From positions 1 to 58,070 of the forward strand of contig CADBCS010000011.1 in NCBI GenBank assembly GCA_902793195.1: a stretch of DNA of 58,070 bases, written 5' to 3'. Position numbers and translations under genes: made by a program. This document shows positions 8,617 to 17,465 of this stretch, piece after piece; position 1 is the stretch's first letter, and each line of letters opens with the position of its first letter. The notes beneath the pieces are model-generated. The model was not told where the DNA came from. It did not search any database and worked only from the letters and a program-made list of their open reading frames with translations. This DNA is from an uncultured Coriobacteriaceae bacterium. Lineage in GTDB: Bacteria; Actinomycetota; Coriobacteriia; Coriobacteriales; Atopobiaceae.

Positions 8617-9825
8617 ATGGGCTTTGACTTTACCAGCATCATCGATCGCCATGGACACGATTCCCTGGCCGTGGACGGTCTTGGGGACGCCACGGGGTTC
8701 GCTCCCGCCAAACCACAAGAGGGCTTCGACTCCCTGCCCATGTGGGTCGCCGACATGGGCTTTGCCACGGCACCGAGCGTGGTGCGAGCCATGCGCGAGC
8801 GGCTCGATCATCCCGTGTTTGGTTACTATACCCCCAGCAACAGGTACTACGAGGCCATCATCGGCTGGCATCGCGAGCGCAAGGGCGTCACAGACCTGTT
8901 GCCCGAGCACATTGGGTACCAAAACGGCGTGTTGGGAGGCGTGGTGAGCGCGCTCAACGTACTGTGCTCCAAGGGCGAAAACGTGCTGGTGCACTCCCCC
9001 ACCTACGTGGGCTTTACCCACGCGGTCGGCAACAACGGATATCACTTGGTGCACAGCCCGCTCGTCCTCGACGAACGGGGCGTATGGCGCATGGACTTCG
9101 AGGACATGGAGGCCCGCATCCGGGAGCATCACATCCACGCGGCCATCTTCTGCTCGCCCCACAACCCCTGCGGACGTGCATGGGAGCGCTGGGAGATAGA
9201 GCGCGCCATGGACGTGTTCGAACGCAACGACGTGTATGTGGTGGCAGACGAAATCTGGTCGGATCTGCTCCTCGACGATCACATACACATTCCCACCCAA
9301 TCGGTGAGCCCCTGGGCACACGACCACGTGATCTCCCTCTATGCTCCCTCCAAGACCTTCAACCTCGCCGGCTTGGTGGGGTCCTATCACGTTGTCTATG
9401 ACCCCTGGCTACGCGACCGGATTTCCAGGGAGTCGGGGCTTTCCCATTACAATGCGCAAAACGTTCTGTCCATGCACGCGCTGCTCGGCGCATACTCCGC
9501 AGAGGGTGCCGCATGGGCCGACGAGCTGTGCACAGTGCTGAGCAAGAACGCCCGCTATGCATTCGAGCATGTGAGAGCGCGGTATTCGGGCGTGCAGATG
9601 ACACGAGCCGAGGCAACCTACGTACTGCTTCTGGACTGCGAGCAATGGTGCCGCGAACACGGCGTGAGCAACGACGAGCTGGTGCGCAGGGGTTGGGACG
9701 TGGGCGTTACCTGGCATGACGGACGCCTGTTTGCATGCCCTTGGTGCGTGCGGCTTAACGTGGCGCTGCCACATGCGCAGGTGGCCGAGGCCTTCGACCG
9801 CCTCGACCGCTACGTGTTCGTATAG
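8617..9825 (+). CDS. MalY/PatB-type PLP aminotransferase, cystathionine beta-lyase-like
   Basis: 402-residue fold-type I PLP enzyme. The Schiff-base lysine is Lys246 in SKTFNLAGL. The cofactor-binding Asp lies in VVADEIWSDLLL, and CSPHNPCGRAW holds the Asn of the PLP site. SLPMWVADMGFATAPSV near residue 45 is characteristic of MalY/PatB C-S lyases, which split cystathionine to homocysteine, pyruvate and ammonia. AGGAGG stands 7 bases before ATG 8617. It is transcribed towards the other aminotransferase gene, and the eight-site array lies directly upstream, so the array may affect its expression. Confidence 0.88.
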   Translation: MGFDFTSIIDRHGHDSLAVDGLGDATGFAPAKPQEGFDSLPMWVADMGFATAPSVVRAMRERLDHPVFGYYTPSNRYYEAIIGWHRERKGVTDLLPEHIGYQNGVLGGVVSALNVLCSKGENVLVHSPTYVGFTHAVGNNGYHLVHSPLVLDERGVWRMDFEDMEARIREHHIHAAIFCSPHNPCGRAWERWEIERAMDVFERNDVYVVADEIWSDLLLDDHIHIPTQSVSPWAHDHVISLYAPSKTFNLAGLVGSYHVVYDPWLRDRISRESGLSHYNAQNVLSMHALLGAYSAEGAAWADELCTVLSKNARYAFEHVRARYSGVQMTRAEATYVLLLDCEQWCREHGVSNDELVRRGWDVGVTWHDGRLFACPWCVRLNVALPHAQVAEAFDRLDRYVFV

Positions 9826-9883
9826 GTTGCGAGACAGCGACGCGGCGCGCTGACACATGCGTAGACGCGCCCTCCCATCGCCC

Positions 9884-11068
9884 CTATGCCTGATAGCTGT
9901 CCCAAAGTGCCTGCCATGCGGGCATGGAGTCCACGATGGTCTCGTAGCTCACGCAATACCCCACGCGAACCCATCCCGTACATCCAAACGAGTCGCTGGG
10001 GACCGGCAGGAGCTCATAGCTCTTCGCCCGCTCAAAGAACGCGTTGGCATCGGGTTCGAGTGCACGCATCCACAGGTAGAACGCGCCCTGCGGCTCGATG
10101 AACTCGTATCCGATCTTGCGTAACCCCTCGGTGAGCGCCTTGCGATTGCGTGCGTATGCCTCGATGTTGGTCGGCTCGTCAACACAGTCCACCAGCACGC
10201 GTTGGAACAGTGCCGGGGCACACACGAACCCCATCTTGCGTCCCGCACCGGCAATGGCGGGCACCAACTGGTCGTGCTCGGGGTTGGTGTTGGGAACCAG
10301 CACCCACCCAATGCGCTCGCCAGGCAGGCTCAGCGACTTGGAATACGAGTAGCACACGATCGTTCGCGCATAGAGGCCGGGAACCCAAGGCACGTCCACA
10401 CCATAGGCAATCTCGCGGTACGGTTCGTCGGAAATGAGGTAGATCGAGCGACCAAGCGCCTCGGAGCGCTCGGCCATCGCCTGTGCGAGCTGCTCGAGAT
10501 TCTCACGCGCGTACACCGAGCCCACGGGGTTGTTGGGCGAGTCGATCATGACCGCGGCGGTGCGGTCGGTAATGGCCGCAGCAACGGCGTCCACGTCGAT
10601 CTGGAACGTCGTCGCATCGGCCAAAACCTCAACGCAGATGGCGCCGGCGTTCTCGATGAACACCCGATACTCGGGAAAGAAGGGCGCAATGACGATGACC
10701 TCCTCGCCCTCGCGGCAGACGGCGTTGAGCGCAATGGAGATGGAGGCTGCCGCGCCACATGTAAGGTACAGGTCGTCGGCACCATAGGATGACCCGAAGC
10801 GACGATTGAGCGAGTCGGCAACCGCCTGGCGCGCAATGGGAAGGCCATTTGCCGGCGTGTAGCCATGCAATGCCACAGGAGGGAGATCGAGGGAGCGCTC
10901 AATGGACTCCCGCACCGCATTTGGCGCCGGCACGCTTGGGTTGCCCAAGGAGAAGTCGTAGACGTTGCTGGCCCCAATCTCGGCCTTGCGCGCCGCACCA
11001 TAGGCAGCGATCTCGCGAATGGACGACTTGGATGCGCCGTATGCATAGCTCTGCTGGTTAATGCTCAT
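9884..11068 (-). CDS. Class I/II pyridoxal-phosphate aminotransferase
   Basis: 394-residue aminotransferase of the aspartate-aminotransferase superfamily. The PLP lysine is in YSYSKSLSLPGERIGW (near residue 242). The Asn and Asp/Tyr ligands are in DSPNNPVGSVY and LISDEPYREIAY. SFTLGNPSVPAP-like residues near the N-terminus (FSLGNPSVP) bind the substrate alpha-carboxylate region. GAGGAGCTCCC places the start at ATG 11068, whereas an upstream ATG at 11146 has no ribosome-binding site. The specificity (aspartate, aromatic or branched amino acids) cannot be read from the sequence. It is convergent with the MalY-like gene. Confidence 0.87.
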   Translation of the reverse strand: MSINQQSYAYGASKSSIREIAAYGAARKAEIGASNVYDFSLGNPSVPAPNAVRESIERSLDLPPVALHGYTPANGLPIARQAVADSLNRRFGSSYGADDLYLTCGAAASISIALNAVCREGEEVIVIAPFFPEYRVFIENAGAICVEVLADATTFQIDVDAVAAAITDRTAAVMIDSPNNPVGSVYARENLEQLAQAMAERSEALGRSIYLISDEPYREIAYGVDVPWVPGLYARTIVCYSYSKSLSLPGERIGWVLVPNTNPEHDQLVPAIAGAGRKMGFVCAPALFQRVLVDCVDEPTNIEAYARNRKALTEGLRKIGYEFIEPQGAFYLWMRALEPDANAFFERAKSYELLPVPSDSFGCTGWVRVGYCVSYETIVDSMPAWQALWDSYQA

Positions 11069-11559
11069 GGGAGCTCCTCTCTTGTGTTGACACTCTATTG
11101 TAGCGCTTGCGATTCGGGCCACCACAAGGCGCAATATGAAGGACACACGCAGGAATCATGAAGGACTGGTGACGAGGACGTGGAGGGCATGTGATACAAC
11201 GGGTCCGGGTTTGAGATGGACCAGAGTGGGAATGTATTACATAACGATGACGAAACGCCACGTCATCCCATCCTTCCTTCCCTTTGCGCGTGGCCAGACG
11301 CGCAACCTGTCCCCACAGACAGGCACAGGCCACTGGGTTCTCCTTCCTCCCAGTGGCCTGTTGCTGTTGTGGTCGATTGTCCGCCTCCCCCCTCGCAACC
11401 TCCAAAATAATGCATAAATATTCATTATCCGTGTGTATTGAACGCATCTGGTGAAGCATTCGCGCACAAAGCGTCGAAAACTCTCATTTTTCGCTCAACC
11501 GAACAACGCAGTGTGAGATAATCTTATAGGCTAGTCAAGGTTTATGAATCGAGGGTAAC
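11069..11559. other. Intergenic region with two consecutive hairpins and an AT-rich stretch
   Basis: No credible gene. On the plus strand CCTGT-8-ACAGG (11306-11323) is followed by a perfect 13-bp stem: ACAGGCCACTGGG at 11325-11337, an 11-base loop and CCCAGTGGCCTGT at 11349-11361. Then comes an AT-rich segment with ATAATG-10-CATTAT (11407-11428). The region leads into the GntR gene and may hold its promoter, operator or a structured leader. No known riboswitch was recognised. Confidence 0.6.
11325..11361 (+). terminator. Perfect 13-bp hairpin, possible attenuator or terminator
   Basis: The stem is ACAGGCCACTGGG with CCCAGTGGCCTGT, the loop TTCTCCTTCCT. The downstream bases TGCTGTTGTGG are only moderately T-rich, so intrinsic termination is possible but not certain. 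It lies about 200 bases before the GntR start. Confidence 0.45.
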
Positions 11560-12315
11560 ATGCACCCAGCATACGACAGTATCTACTTCGACCTTAAGGA
11601 TGCCATTGACAGCGGTCTGTATGGATACAAGGATTATCTACCTTCCGAATCGGTGTTGGTAAAGCGCTATTGCTGCGCGCATAACACGGTACGCAAGGCA
11701 TTGGAGATTCTGGCACGCGACGGATACGTCCAACCCATCCATGGCAAGGGCGTACGCGTTATCTACCGACCCCAAAAGCCCGTCGCAAAGGCCGGTCGTA
11801 CCTACGAGCTCAAGGACATCGAGTCCTTTAGACAGAGCGTGACACGCCAGGGTTTTGAGGCGACGACCAAGGTGCTTTCCATGGAGACGATGGTTGCAGA
11901 CGAGGACTTTGCCAACCTTACCGGCTTTGACGAGGGCAAGAAGCTCGTTCACCTGGAACGCGTCCGCTTTGTGGACGGAAAGCCCTTGGTACGCGAGTCC
12001 AACTACTTTAGGTCCGACATCGTGCAAGGCATGACCAAGGCCGACGCCGAGTACTCCATCTATCACTACATAGAGGACGTGCGCAACGAAAAGATCGTCA
12101 CCAGCAGGCGCAGAGTGACCGTCGAGCATGTCAACGACCGTGATGTTGAGTTGCTCCAGCTCGACGGTGCCGATTATCTGGCAGTGGTCGTGTGCGAGAC
12201 GTTCGACGGTGCCGGGCTCTTGTGCGAGGTCACCATGGTCCGCCATGTGCCTCACATGTTCCTATTGAGACAGACGGCCATTCGCACGATCGTAAGCCAG
12301 CGCTTGGACGAATAG
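11560..12315 (+). CDS. GntR-family transcriptional regulator with UTRA domain
   Basis: 251-residue cytosolic repressor. The winged helix-turn-helix (about residues 5-70) contains DYLPSESVLVKRYCCAHNTVRKALEILARDGYV, the standard GntR helix pair. The C-terminal UTRA effector domain (about 90-235) includes LERVRFVDGKPLVRESNYF and a predicted sugar- or metabolite-binding pocket. The profile resembles TreR/PhnF-type HutC regulators. It has no sugar transporter next to it, so its target is either distant or its own leader. GAGGG precedes the ATG. The 490-base structured region upstream is probably its regulatory region. Confidence 0.88.
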   Translation: MHPAYDSIYFDLKDAIDSGLYGYKDYLPSESVLVKRYCCAHNTVRKALEILARDGYVQPIHGKGVRVIYRPQKPVAKAGRTYELKDIESFRQSVTRQGFEATTKVLSMETMVADEDFANLTGFDEGKKLVHLERVRFVDGKPLVRESNYFRSDIVQGMTKADAEYSIYHYIEDVRNEKIVTSRRRVTVEHVNDRDVELLQLDGADYLAVVVCETFDGAGLLCEVTMVRHVPHMFLLRQTAIRTIVSQRLDE

Positions 12316-12355
12316 CATACCCACGACGTATCGGGAGGCAATTCCCTCAGTACGT

Positions 12356-13723
12356 CTATGCGGCGGTCGAAGAGGAAGTGCTGTCAAAGACAAGCACGTC
12401 ATCGGCCGTCGCATTGTCATCTGTTGCGGTAGTGGCTTCACCCTTTGTGGATGACTCGTCTGTGGCTCCGTTCTCGTCTGTGGTCGCGGATTCGTCCTTG
12501 GTGGAGGTCTCGTCCCTAGCGGCAGACTCGTCGTCGGGCACCTCTTTCTTGGTGCCGCTCGTGTCCTGCCACCTAATTTGCAAGCCCATCGCCTCGACCT
12601 GCGTGAGGTCTTGTCCGATGTCATCCACCATAAACGTAACGGAATAGCGATCGATCATCCAGCCACCTGCCCCACGCGTCGGGTCACAGATGCAGGATGA
12701 GCCAGTCTCGCTCGTAACCAGGCAATACGCGGCATCAACCGAGGTGTTCCCGCCCGACCCAATCACGACGGGCACGGCAAGCGCGTCTGAGTATCCAAAG
12801 TACCTCAGGCAGAAGCTGACGATTGCGGCAAGCTCGTAGTAGTCGGCCTCCCCACCGAGGTCACCTGCCGCCGCATAACGCGAGAGAAAGTCTCGAGCGC
12901 ACGCTTCTGCCCACGAGGGCCCCGCCGGCTTCTGATCCTCTCCCTTGTCCACGCACGAATAGTTCCACATTATGGTGTTGTACACGTTGAGCGCGTTGCT
13001 TGGTGCAGTTTCGCCCGCCTTGGAGTATGCGTCGCAGAATTCCTTCACCTTGGGGTCGAGGTTCTCGTCGCCGGTGGTAAAGTAGCCCGACGAGACCCAT
13101 GGGTCCTCGACGCCCCGGTAGGTCGGTTGAGTCTGTACGGCTGCGTCGCCCTGAACCACGCCCGTATCGCCCGTTGCAGCTCCCTCCGCCTTGGTGACGG
13201 GCGGAAACACGAAGCGATAGAGACCCACAATGGCGACGAAGGCGCCAGCAAGACATACGATGGGTATCAGTCGGGCAAAGAACCCGCGGACCGTAAATGC
13301 GGCCCGCCGCTTCTTTTTGGCCTCGGCGACCGTACCCTTTGGTGTGAGCTGGTTCTTTTGCGTGGCCTTGGTCTGCGACCTCACCCGGGTCGTTGCCTGC
13401 CCCTTCGCCTTGCCGTTGGCCTTTCCCGTTGCCGGGCCTTTTGCCGCCGACGAGACCTTGCCCATGGGCTGCTCCGTGCGCACTTTCTTTGCCTGGCCCT
13501 TGGATTTCGCCTTTGCCTGGTTCGACGCTCCCTGCGACGTGGCGCTCACCGCCTTTTTGGACGGTGCCCTCCGACCGGACGGATTGCGTTTTCCCTGACC
13601 CGACGCAGGTGCCTGGCCAGAACGAGGGGCCTTCCGCGTGCCGTCCGCAGACGTAGCCTGAGGACGCTTCTTCTGCCTCACCTGCTGTGGACGGGCGTTC
13701 CTGCTCTCGTCATTCTCCGACAC
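12356..13723 (-). CDS. Membrane protein with long basic cytosolic N-terminus, unknown function
   Basis: 455 residues. The first ~145 are Lys/Arg/Ala/Gln-rich and look disordered and nucleic-acid-like, then one membrane segment follows at about 150-172. The external part (about 190-400) contains WAEACARDFLSRY, SFCLRYFGYSDALAVPVV and CICDPTRGAGGWMID, which resembles a degenerate transglutaminase-like fold but lacks an evident Cys-His-Asp triad. A Thr/Asp/Glu-rich tail ends the chain. Translation probably starts at GTG 13723, which has AAGGAGGT nine bases upstream; an in-frame ATG lies at 13756. It follows ftsH by about 50 bases and may be co-transcribed. No confident homologue was recognised. 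Confidence 0.7.
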   Translation of the reverse strand: MSENDESRNARPQQVRQKKRPQATSADGTRKAPRSGQAPASGQGKRNPSGRRAPSKKAVSATSQGASNQAKAKSKGQAKKVRTEQPMGKVSSAAKGPATGKANGKAKGQATTRVRSQTKATQKNQLTPKGTVAEAKKKRRAAFTVRGFFARLIPIVCLAGAFVAIVGLYRFVFPPVTKAEGAATGDTGVVQGDAAVQTQPTYRGVEDPWVSSGYFTTGDENLDPKVKEFCDAYSKAGETAPSNALNVYNTIMWNYSCVDKGEDQKPAGPSWAEACARDFLSRYAAAGDLGGEADYYELAAIVSFCLRYFGYSDALAVPVVIGSGGNTSVDAAYCLVTSETGSSCICDPTRGAGGWMIDRYSVTFMVDDIGQDLTQVEAMGLQIRWQDTSGTKKEVPDDESAARDETSTKDESATTDENGATDESSTKGEATTATDDNATADDVLVFDSTSSSTAA

Positions 13724-13773
13724 GGTCGCGGCACCTCCTTCCCGCACGGCTCCCATACGTCAATCCCACGTCG

Positions 13774-15666
13774 CTACTTCTCGTGCGTCTCCACGTACTC
13801 GTCCCACCTGTCGTCGAGCAACGCCTGAACCACTTCGCCCTCGACCGTCTCGCGCTCGAGCAGGACCGACGCCATCGTGTCCATCTGGCTCCTGCGGTCA
13901 TCGAGCACGTTGCGTGCGCGCGAGTGGCCCTCGCGCATGATGCGCTCGACCTCGTCGTCGATGCGCTTGGCGGTCTCGGCCGACAGGTCGTTGTGGTTGG
14001 CCCAGTCGCGACCCAGGAACACCTCGTGCTGGGCCTCTCCGTACACCTGCACGCCAAGCTCTTCGCTCATGCCGTAGCGGGTCACCATCTCGCGCGCGAT
14101 CTTGGTGGCACGCTCCAAATCGTTGCTGGCACCCGTCGTAACGTCCGAGCAGAACAGCTCCTCGGCCGTTCGACCACCCAAGAGCACGGCAATCTGGTCG
14201 AGCATGCCGTCTCGCGTTTCCAGGAAGTGGTCCTCCTCGGGAAGCTGCAGCGTATAGCCAAGAGCGCGACCGCGCGAGATGATGCTGATCTTGTGCACGG
14301 GATCGGAGTTCTCCAGCACATGGCCAACCAGCGCATGTCCGCACTCGTGATAGGCGATGGTGCGGCGCTCCTTCTCGGTCATGACACGCGACTTCTTCTC
14401 GGGACCAGCGACCACACGCTCCATGGCCTCCTCGACCTCGTCCATCGAGATGCGGTCCTTGTGCCGGCGCGCTGCGAGCAGGGCTGCCTCGTTGAGCAGG
14501 TTTGCGAGGTCAGCACCGGTAAAGCCTGGTGTGAGCTTTGCCAGCGACTCAAAGTCAACGTCGCTCTCGAGCGGCTTGTTCTCGGCGTGCACCTTGAGGA
14601 TGTGCTCGCGGCCCTTAACGTCGGGACGGTCGACGGTAACCTGGCGGTCGAATCGGCCGGGACGCAGCAAGGCCGGGTCCAGGATGTCGGGGCGGTTGGT
14701 TGCCGCGATGAGAATGACCGCGGTGTTGTCCTCGAAGCCGTCCATCTCGACCAACAACTGGTTGAGGGTCTGCTCGCGCTCGTCGTGACCGCCGCCCAGA
14801 CCGGCACCACGCTGCCTGCCCACCGCGTCGATCTCGTCGATGAAGATGATGGAGGGAGCGGATTCCTTGGCCTGCTTAAACAGGTCGCGCACGCGATAGG
14901 CACCCACGCCCACGAACATTTCGACGAAGTCGGAACCCGAGATAGAGAAGAAGGGCACACCCGCCTCGCCGGCAATCGCCTTTGCGAGCAGCGTCTTGCC
15001 CGTTCCCGGAGGGCCCATGAGCAGGACGCCTCGGGGAATCTTGGCACCCATGCGCTGGAATCGCTCTGGCTCCGACAGGAAGTCGCGAACCTCCTTGAGC
15101 TCCTCGACCACCTCGTCGATGCCAGCCACGTCGGAAAACTTGACCTGAGGACGACTGCCCTCCTCGGTTCTGGCCTGGGCGCGTCCAAAGTTCATCGCCC
15201 GACCGTTTTGCCCCTGCATCTGGTTCATAAAGTAGACGATGATGCCGATCATAAGGACCGTGGGCAACACCGAGATGAGCAGGGTCTCCCAAATCGCACC
15301 GCTGCTCGTGTCGATTCGGAACTCGATGTCGGCATGGTGTGCCATGAGTTCGTCCAGATTGTCCGAGCCCACATAGGCGGAGCGGAACTTGGAGATCTTC
15401 TTCTCCTGCTTGTCCCCGCTCGACTCGTAGAACTCACCCTCCAGCGAGCAGTCCTCGATCTTGTAGGTGACCTTGGTGACACGGTCTTCCTTTACCGCCG
15501 TAACGAACTCGTTCGTGGCGATCGTCTTTACCTTTTGCCCACCAAAGGTACCGCTGGCACTGACGATAAAGTACCCAAGAAAGACGGCGAGCAGCACGAT
15601 GTACGCGATGCCGCGCACGCGCTTTTGCGGCGTCATGTTGGAGGGGCCATTGCTTCTGTTTGGCAA
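13774..15666 (-). CDS. ftsH: ATP-dependent zinc metalloprotease FtsH
   Basis: 630-residue membrane AAA+ protease that degrades misfolded membrane proteins and regulatory proteins. Two membrane segments (about 19-38 and 128-147) flank a short extracytoplasmic domain. The AAA module has Walker A GPPGTGKT (near residue 218), Walker [13 protein letters not shown] and the SRH region [20 protein letters not shown]. The zinc site HECGH (near 439) is followed by the third ligand Asp in the DLERAT region. The start is TTG 15666: GGGAG lies upstream and the next residues [10 protein letters not shown] lead straight to the membrane segment. The hpt-ftsH neighbourhood is conserved in many Gram-positives; tilS, often upstream of hpt, is not present here. 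Confidence 0.95.
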   Translation of the reverse strand: MPNRSNGPSNMTPQKRVRGIAYIVLLAVFLGYFIVSASGTFGGQKVKTIATNEFVTAVKEDRVTKVTYKIEDCSLEGEFYESSGDKQEKKISKFRSAYVGSDNLDELMAHHADIEFRIDTSSGAIWETLLISVLPTVLMIGIIVYFMNQMQGQNGRAMNFGRAQARTEEGSRPQVKFSDVAGIDEVVEELKEVRDFLSEPERFQRMGAKIPRGVLLMGPPGTGKTLLAKAIAGEAGVPFFSISGSDFVEMFVGVGAYRVRDLFKQAKESAPSIIFIDEIDAVGRQRGAGLGGGHDEREQTLNQLLVEMDGFEDNTAVILIAATNRPDILDPALLRPGRFDRQVTVDRPDVKGREHILKVHAENKPLESDVDFESLAKLTPGFTGADLANLLNEAALLAARRHKDRISMDEVEEAMERVVAGPEKKSRVMTEKERRTIAYHECGHALVGHVLENSDPVHKISIISRGRALGYTLQLPEEDHFLETRDGMLDQIAVLLGGRTAEELFCSDVTTGASNDLERATKIAREMVTRYGMSEELGVQVYGEAQHEVFLGRDWANHNDLSAETAKRIDDEVERIMREGHSRARNVLDDRRSQMDTMASVLLERETVEGEVVQALLDDRWDEYVETHEK

Positions 15667-15792
15667 GACAGGACTCCCATCGTAAGCACTTCTGTGACTA
15701 ACCTGATTATTCTACCCGTTTTCCCAATGGGCCGACGGCACATTGCAGGGGGTGACAAAAGCGCTATACCCTTGGGTGTTACGGTAAAAGTG

Positions 15793-15819
15793 GCAGGCCC
15801 AGAGAATCCCCGGACCTGC
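15793..15819 (-). terminator. Probable terminator downstream of hpt
   Basis: Read on the minus strand, GCAGGTCC pairs with GGGCCTGC (one mismatch), followed by CCACTTTTACC. It lies 24 bases after the hpt stop and ahead of ftsH, so ftsH may have its own promoter. The T-run is short. Confidence 0.45.
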
Positions 15820-15842
15820 GCGTCATTGGGTTTGTACGTATC

Positions 15843-16394
15843 CTACGAGTAGATCTCGGGTTTGAGCACGCCCACGAAGGGGAGGTTGCGATAGCGCTCG
15901 GCATAGTCGAGACCATAACCGACCACAAACTCGTTGGGGACGTGCGTGCCCACGTATGCGGGCTCGATCGCCGGCGTGGTGCCGGGGATGTCCTTGACGG
16001 CAAACGTCGCCACCGCGACCGAGGCGGGGTGGCGGCCTTCGAGCAGACCGATGAGGTACCGGAGCGTGAGGCCCGTGTCCAGGATGTCCTCGACGATGAT
16101 GACGTGACGACCCTCGATCTTGGTGCTAAGGTCCTTGACGATCTGGACGACGCCCGAGCTCTTTACGCCGTCCCCATAGCTCGACACCGCCATGAAGTCA
16201 ACCGCACACGGCACGGTGACGGCACGCATGAGGTCGGCCGCAAAGATGAACGCACCGCGCAGCACAGAGACGAAAAGCGGATTCTTTCCCGCATAGTCCT
16301 TGGAGATCTGTTCGCCCAATCCCTGCACGATGGCTCGAATGTCTGCCTCGGAGAGCAGGACGGACTCGATGTCGGGATGCAACTGCTCGCTCAC
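15843..16394 (-). CDS. hpt: Hypoxanthine phosphoribosyltransferase
   Basis: 183-residue purine-salvage enzyme that converts hypoxanthine or guanine plus PRPP to IMP or GMP. The PRPP-binding motif VIIVEDILDTGLTL (near residue 100) is diagnostic. LRGAFIFAADL holds the pyrophosphate loop and FVVGYGLDYAERYRNLPFVGVL is the C-terminal base/metal loop. The length is normal for bacterial HPRT (about 180). The ATG at 16394 is preceded by GAGAGGAGTC. It diverges from the tRNA-Ser gene. Confidence 0.95.
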   Translation of the reverse strand: MSEQLHPDIESVLLSEADIRAIVQGLGEQISKDYAGKNPLFVSVLRGAFIFAADLMRAVTVPCAVDFMAVSSYGDGVKSSGVVQIVKDLSTKIEGRHVIIVEDILDTGLTLRYLIGLLEGRHPASVAVATFAVKDIPGTTPAIEPAYVGTHVPNEFVVGYGLDYAERYRNLPFVGVLKPEIYS

Positions 16395-16413
16395 AAAGAC
16401 TCCTCTCGGATGG

Positions 16414-16444
16414 TTGACCTATTTACCCTCTATCGTACTATAAT
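16414..16444 (+). promoter_or_regulatory. Predicted sigma-70-type promoter for tRNA-Ser
   Basis: TTGACC (16414-16419) and TATAAT (16439-16444) are separated by 19 bases. The expected start of transcription, near 16451, is about 14 bases before the tRNA. Confidence 0.65.
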
Positions 16445-16464
16445 ATGACTCGCACACCCAAAAA

Positions 16465-16552
16465 GGAGGGGTGGCAGAGTGGTTGAATGCAGCGGTCTTG
16501 AAAACCGCCGGGCCGAAAGGTCTCGAGGGTTCGAATCCCTCCCCCTCCGCCA
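16465..16552 (+). tRNA. tRNA-Ser (anticodon UGA)
   Basis: 88-base cloverleaf with encoded CCA. The acceptor arms GGAGGGG and CCCCTCC pair. The anticodon stem GCGGT/ACCGC carries loop CTTGAAA with anticodon TGA at 16499-16501. The long variable arm and T-arm AGGGTTCGAATCCCT are typical of a class II tRNA-Ser. It has its own promoter and a terminator. Confidence 0.96.
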
Positions 16553-16566
16553 TTGCATGTTAGGAT

Positions 16567-16592
16567 GGCTCCCCGACAACGGGGAGCCTTTT
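16567..16592 (+). terminator. Terminator after tRNA-Ser
   Basis: GGCTCCCC-6-GGGGAGCC hairpin followed by TTTTG, 14 bases after the tRNA. Confidence 0.85.
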
Positions 16593-16611
16593 GCATAAGG
16601 CGCCGTCCCAC

Positions 16612-16627
16612 GGGAGGGATTCGAACC
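16612..16627 (-). repeat. Inverted 16-bp copy of the tRNA-Ser T-arm/3' end
   Basis: GGGAGGGATTCGAACC is the exact reverse complement of tRNA bases 16528-16543. It lies 68 bases downstream and is not part of a complete tRNA. It could be a remnant of an integration event or a duplicated tRNA fragment. Confidence 0.6.
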
Positions 16628-16644
16628 GGAAGGTCGCCAAGGCA

Positions 16645-16743
16645 CCACGTACAATTTCTGACCAAAACGGGTCCCTGCCGCGTACAATATGGGCCGAGAA
16701 TCGCGCGCGGTAGGGACCGTTTTTGTCACGAAATCGTACGCGG
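16645..16743. repeat. Large imperfect inverted repeat, arms about 38 bp
   Basis: The left arm 16645-16682 begins CCACGTACAATTTC and ends TCCCTGCCGCG. The right arm 16704-16743 is its reverse complement with a handful of mismatches and one indel. A 21-base centre separates them. A 17-bp word GGCCGAGAATCGCGCGC is directly repeated at 16692-16708 and 16755-16771. It looks like a MITE/REP-type element between tRNA-Ser and lemA. No coding sequence is apparent. Confidence 0.75.
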
Positions 16744-16861
16744 CAGACCGGCGCGGCCGAGAATCGCGCGCCAGCGCGGCGCGGGAGCACCTGAGGCATT
16801 TCGTCTCAAGTGGGTATACTTATGCATATGGAAAGCAAACACAGACGAAGGGAGTCCGATT

Positions 16862-17416
16862 ATGATTGTCGCCCTCATCGTGATAGCCGTCATTGCGGCA
16901 CTGCTTGCGTTCGCATACGTCTCTCTGTACAACGGCATCGTAATGAAGAACAACCGTTGCGACAACGCATGGCAAACCATCGACGCTCAGCTTCAGCGTC
17001 GAAACGACCTCATCCCCAATCTCGTGGAGACCGTCCGGGGCTACGCACAGCACGAGTCCAAGACGCTCGATCAGGTTACGGACGCGCGCGCAGCCGTGGC
17101 AAGCGCCACGACCCCCGAGACCAAGATGGTCGCCTCGGGCGAACTCTCTGGCGCACTGAGCCGGCTCATGGTTTCGGTGGAGGCCTATCCCGAGCTCAAG
17201 GCAAACACCACCTTCCAGCAGCTCCAGCAGGACCTCACCGACACCGAGAACAAGATAAGCTATGCCCGCATGAGCTACAACGATTGCGTGCTGGCCTACA
17301 ACAACGCCATCACCACGTTCCCGGGCAACGTCGTTGCCGGCACCAAGTTCCGTCGCCGCGAGGGCTTTGCCATCGTTACCGAAAGCGTCCGGGAGGTTCC
17401 CGAGGTCAAGTTCTAA
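16862..17416 (+). CDS. lemA: LemA family membrane protein
   Basis: 184-residue protein with one N-terminal membrane segment (about residues 2-22) and a helical cytosolic domain. The family core NNRCDNAWQTIDAQLQRRNDLIPNLVETVRGYA is clearly present, as is the C-terminal block YNNAITTFPGN. LemA proteins are widespread and their biochemical role is unsettled. ATG 16862 is preceded by GAAGGGAG, and a TATACT element at 16815-16820 may be its -10 box. The gene stands alone; the partner often found beside lemA (htpX or a TPM-domain gene) is absent. Confidence 0.93.
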   Translation: MIVALIVIAVIAALLAFAYVSLYNGIVMKNNRCDNAWQTIDAQLQRRNDLIPNLVETVRGYAQHESKTLDQVTDARAAVASATTPETKMVASGELSGALSRLMVSVEAYPELKANTTFQQLQQDLTDTENKISYARMSYNDCVLAYNNAITTFPGNVVAGTKFRRREGFAIVTESVREVPEVKF

Positions 17417-17465
17417 TCGATGCCAACAAACCACCGCCGCCCGCGGTACCGTTCGCGGACGACCC

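Noticed and set aside
8329..9390. 353-codon minus-strand reading frame
   Set aside because: It runs antisense through the MalY-like gene and translates the repeat array into FHFVRF-like repeats; no ribosome-binding site or family motif.
11136..11417. Small plus-strand gene upstream of the GntR regulator
   Set aside because: No ribosome-binding site, and it runs through the perfect hairpin; the peptide shows no recognisable features.
11407..11428. ATAATG-10-CATTAT as GntR operator
   Set aside because: The arms are short and AT-rich and do not match known UTRA-regulator operators; left as an observation.
11069..11559. T-box or known riboswitch
   Set aside because: No specifier loop, T-box sequence or recognised aptamer core was seen.
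16600..16640. Second tRNA gene on the minus strand
   Set aside because: Only the T-arm-like 16 bases are present; no acceptor, D- or anticodon arm.
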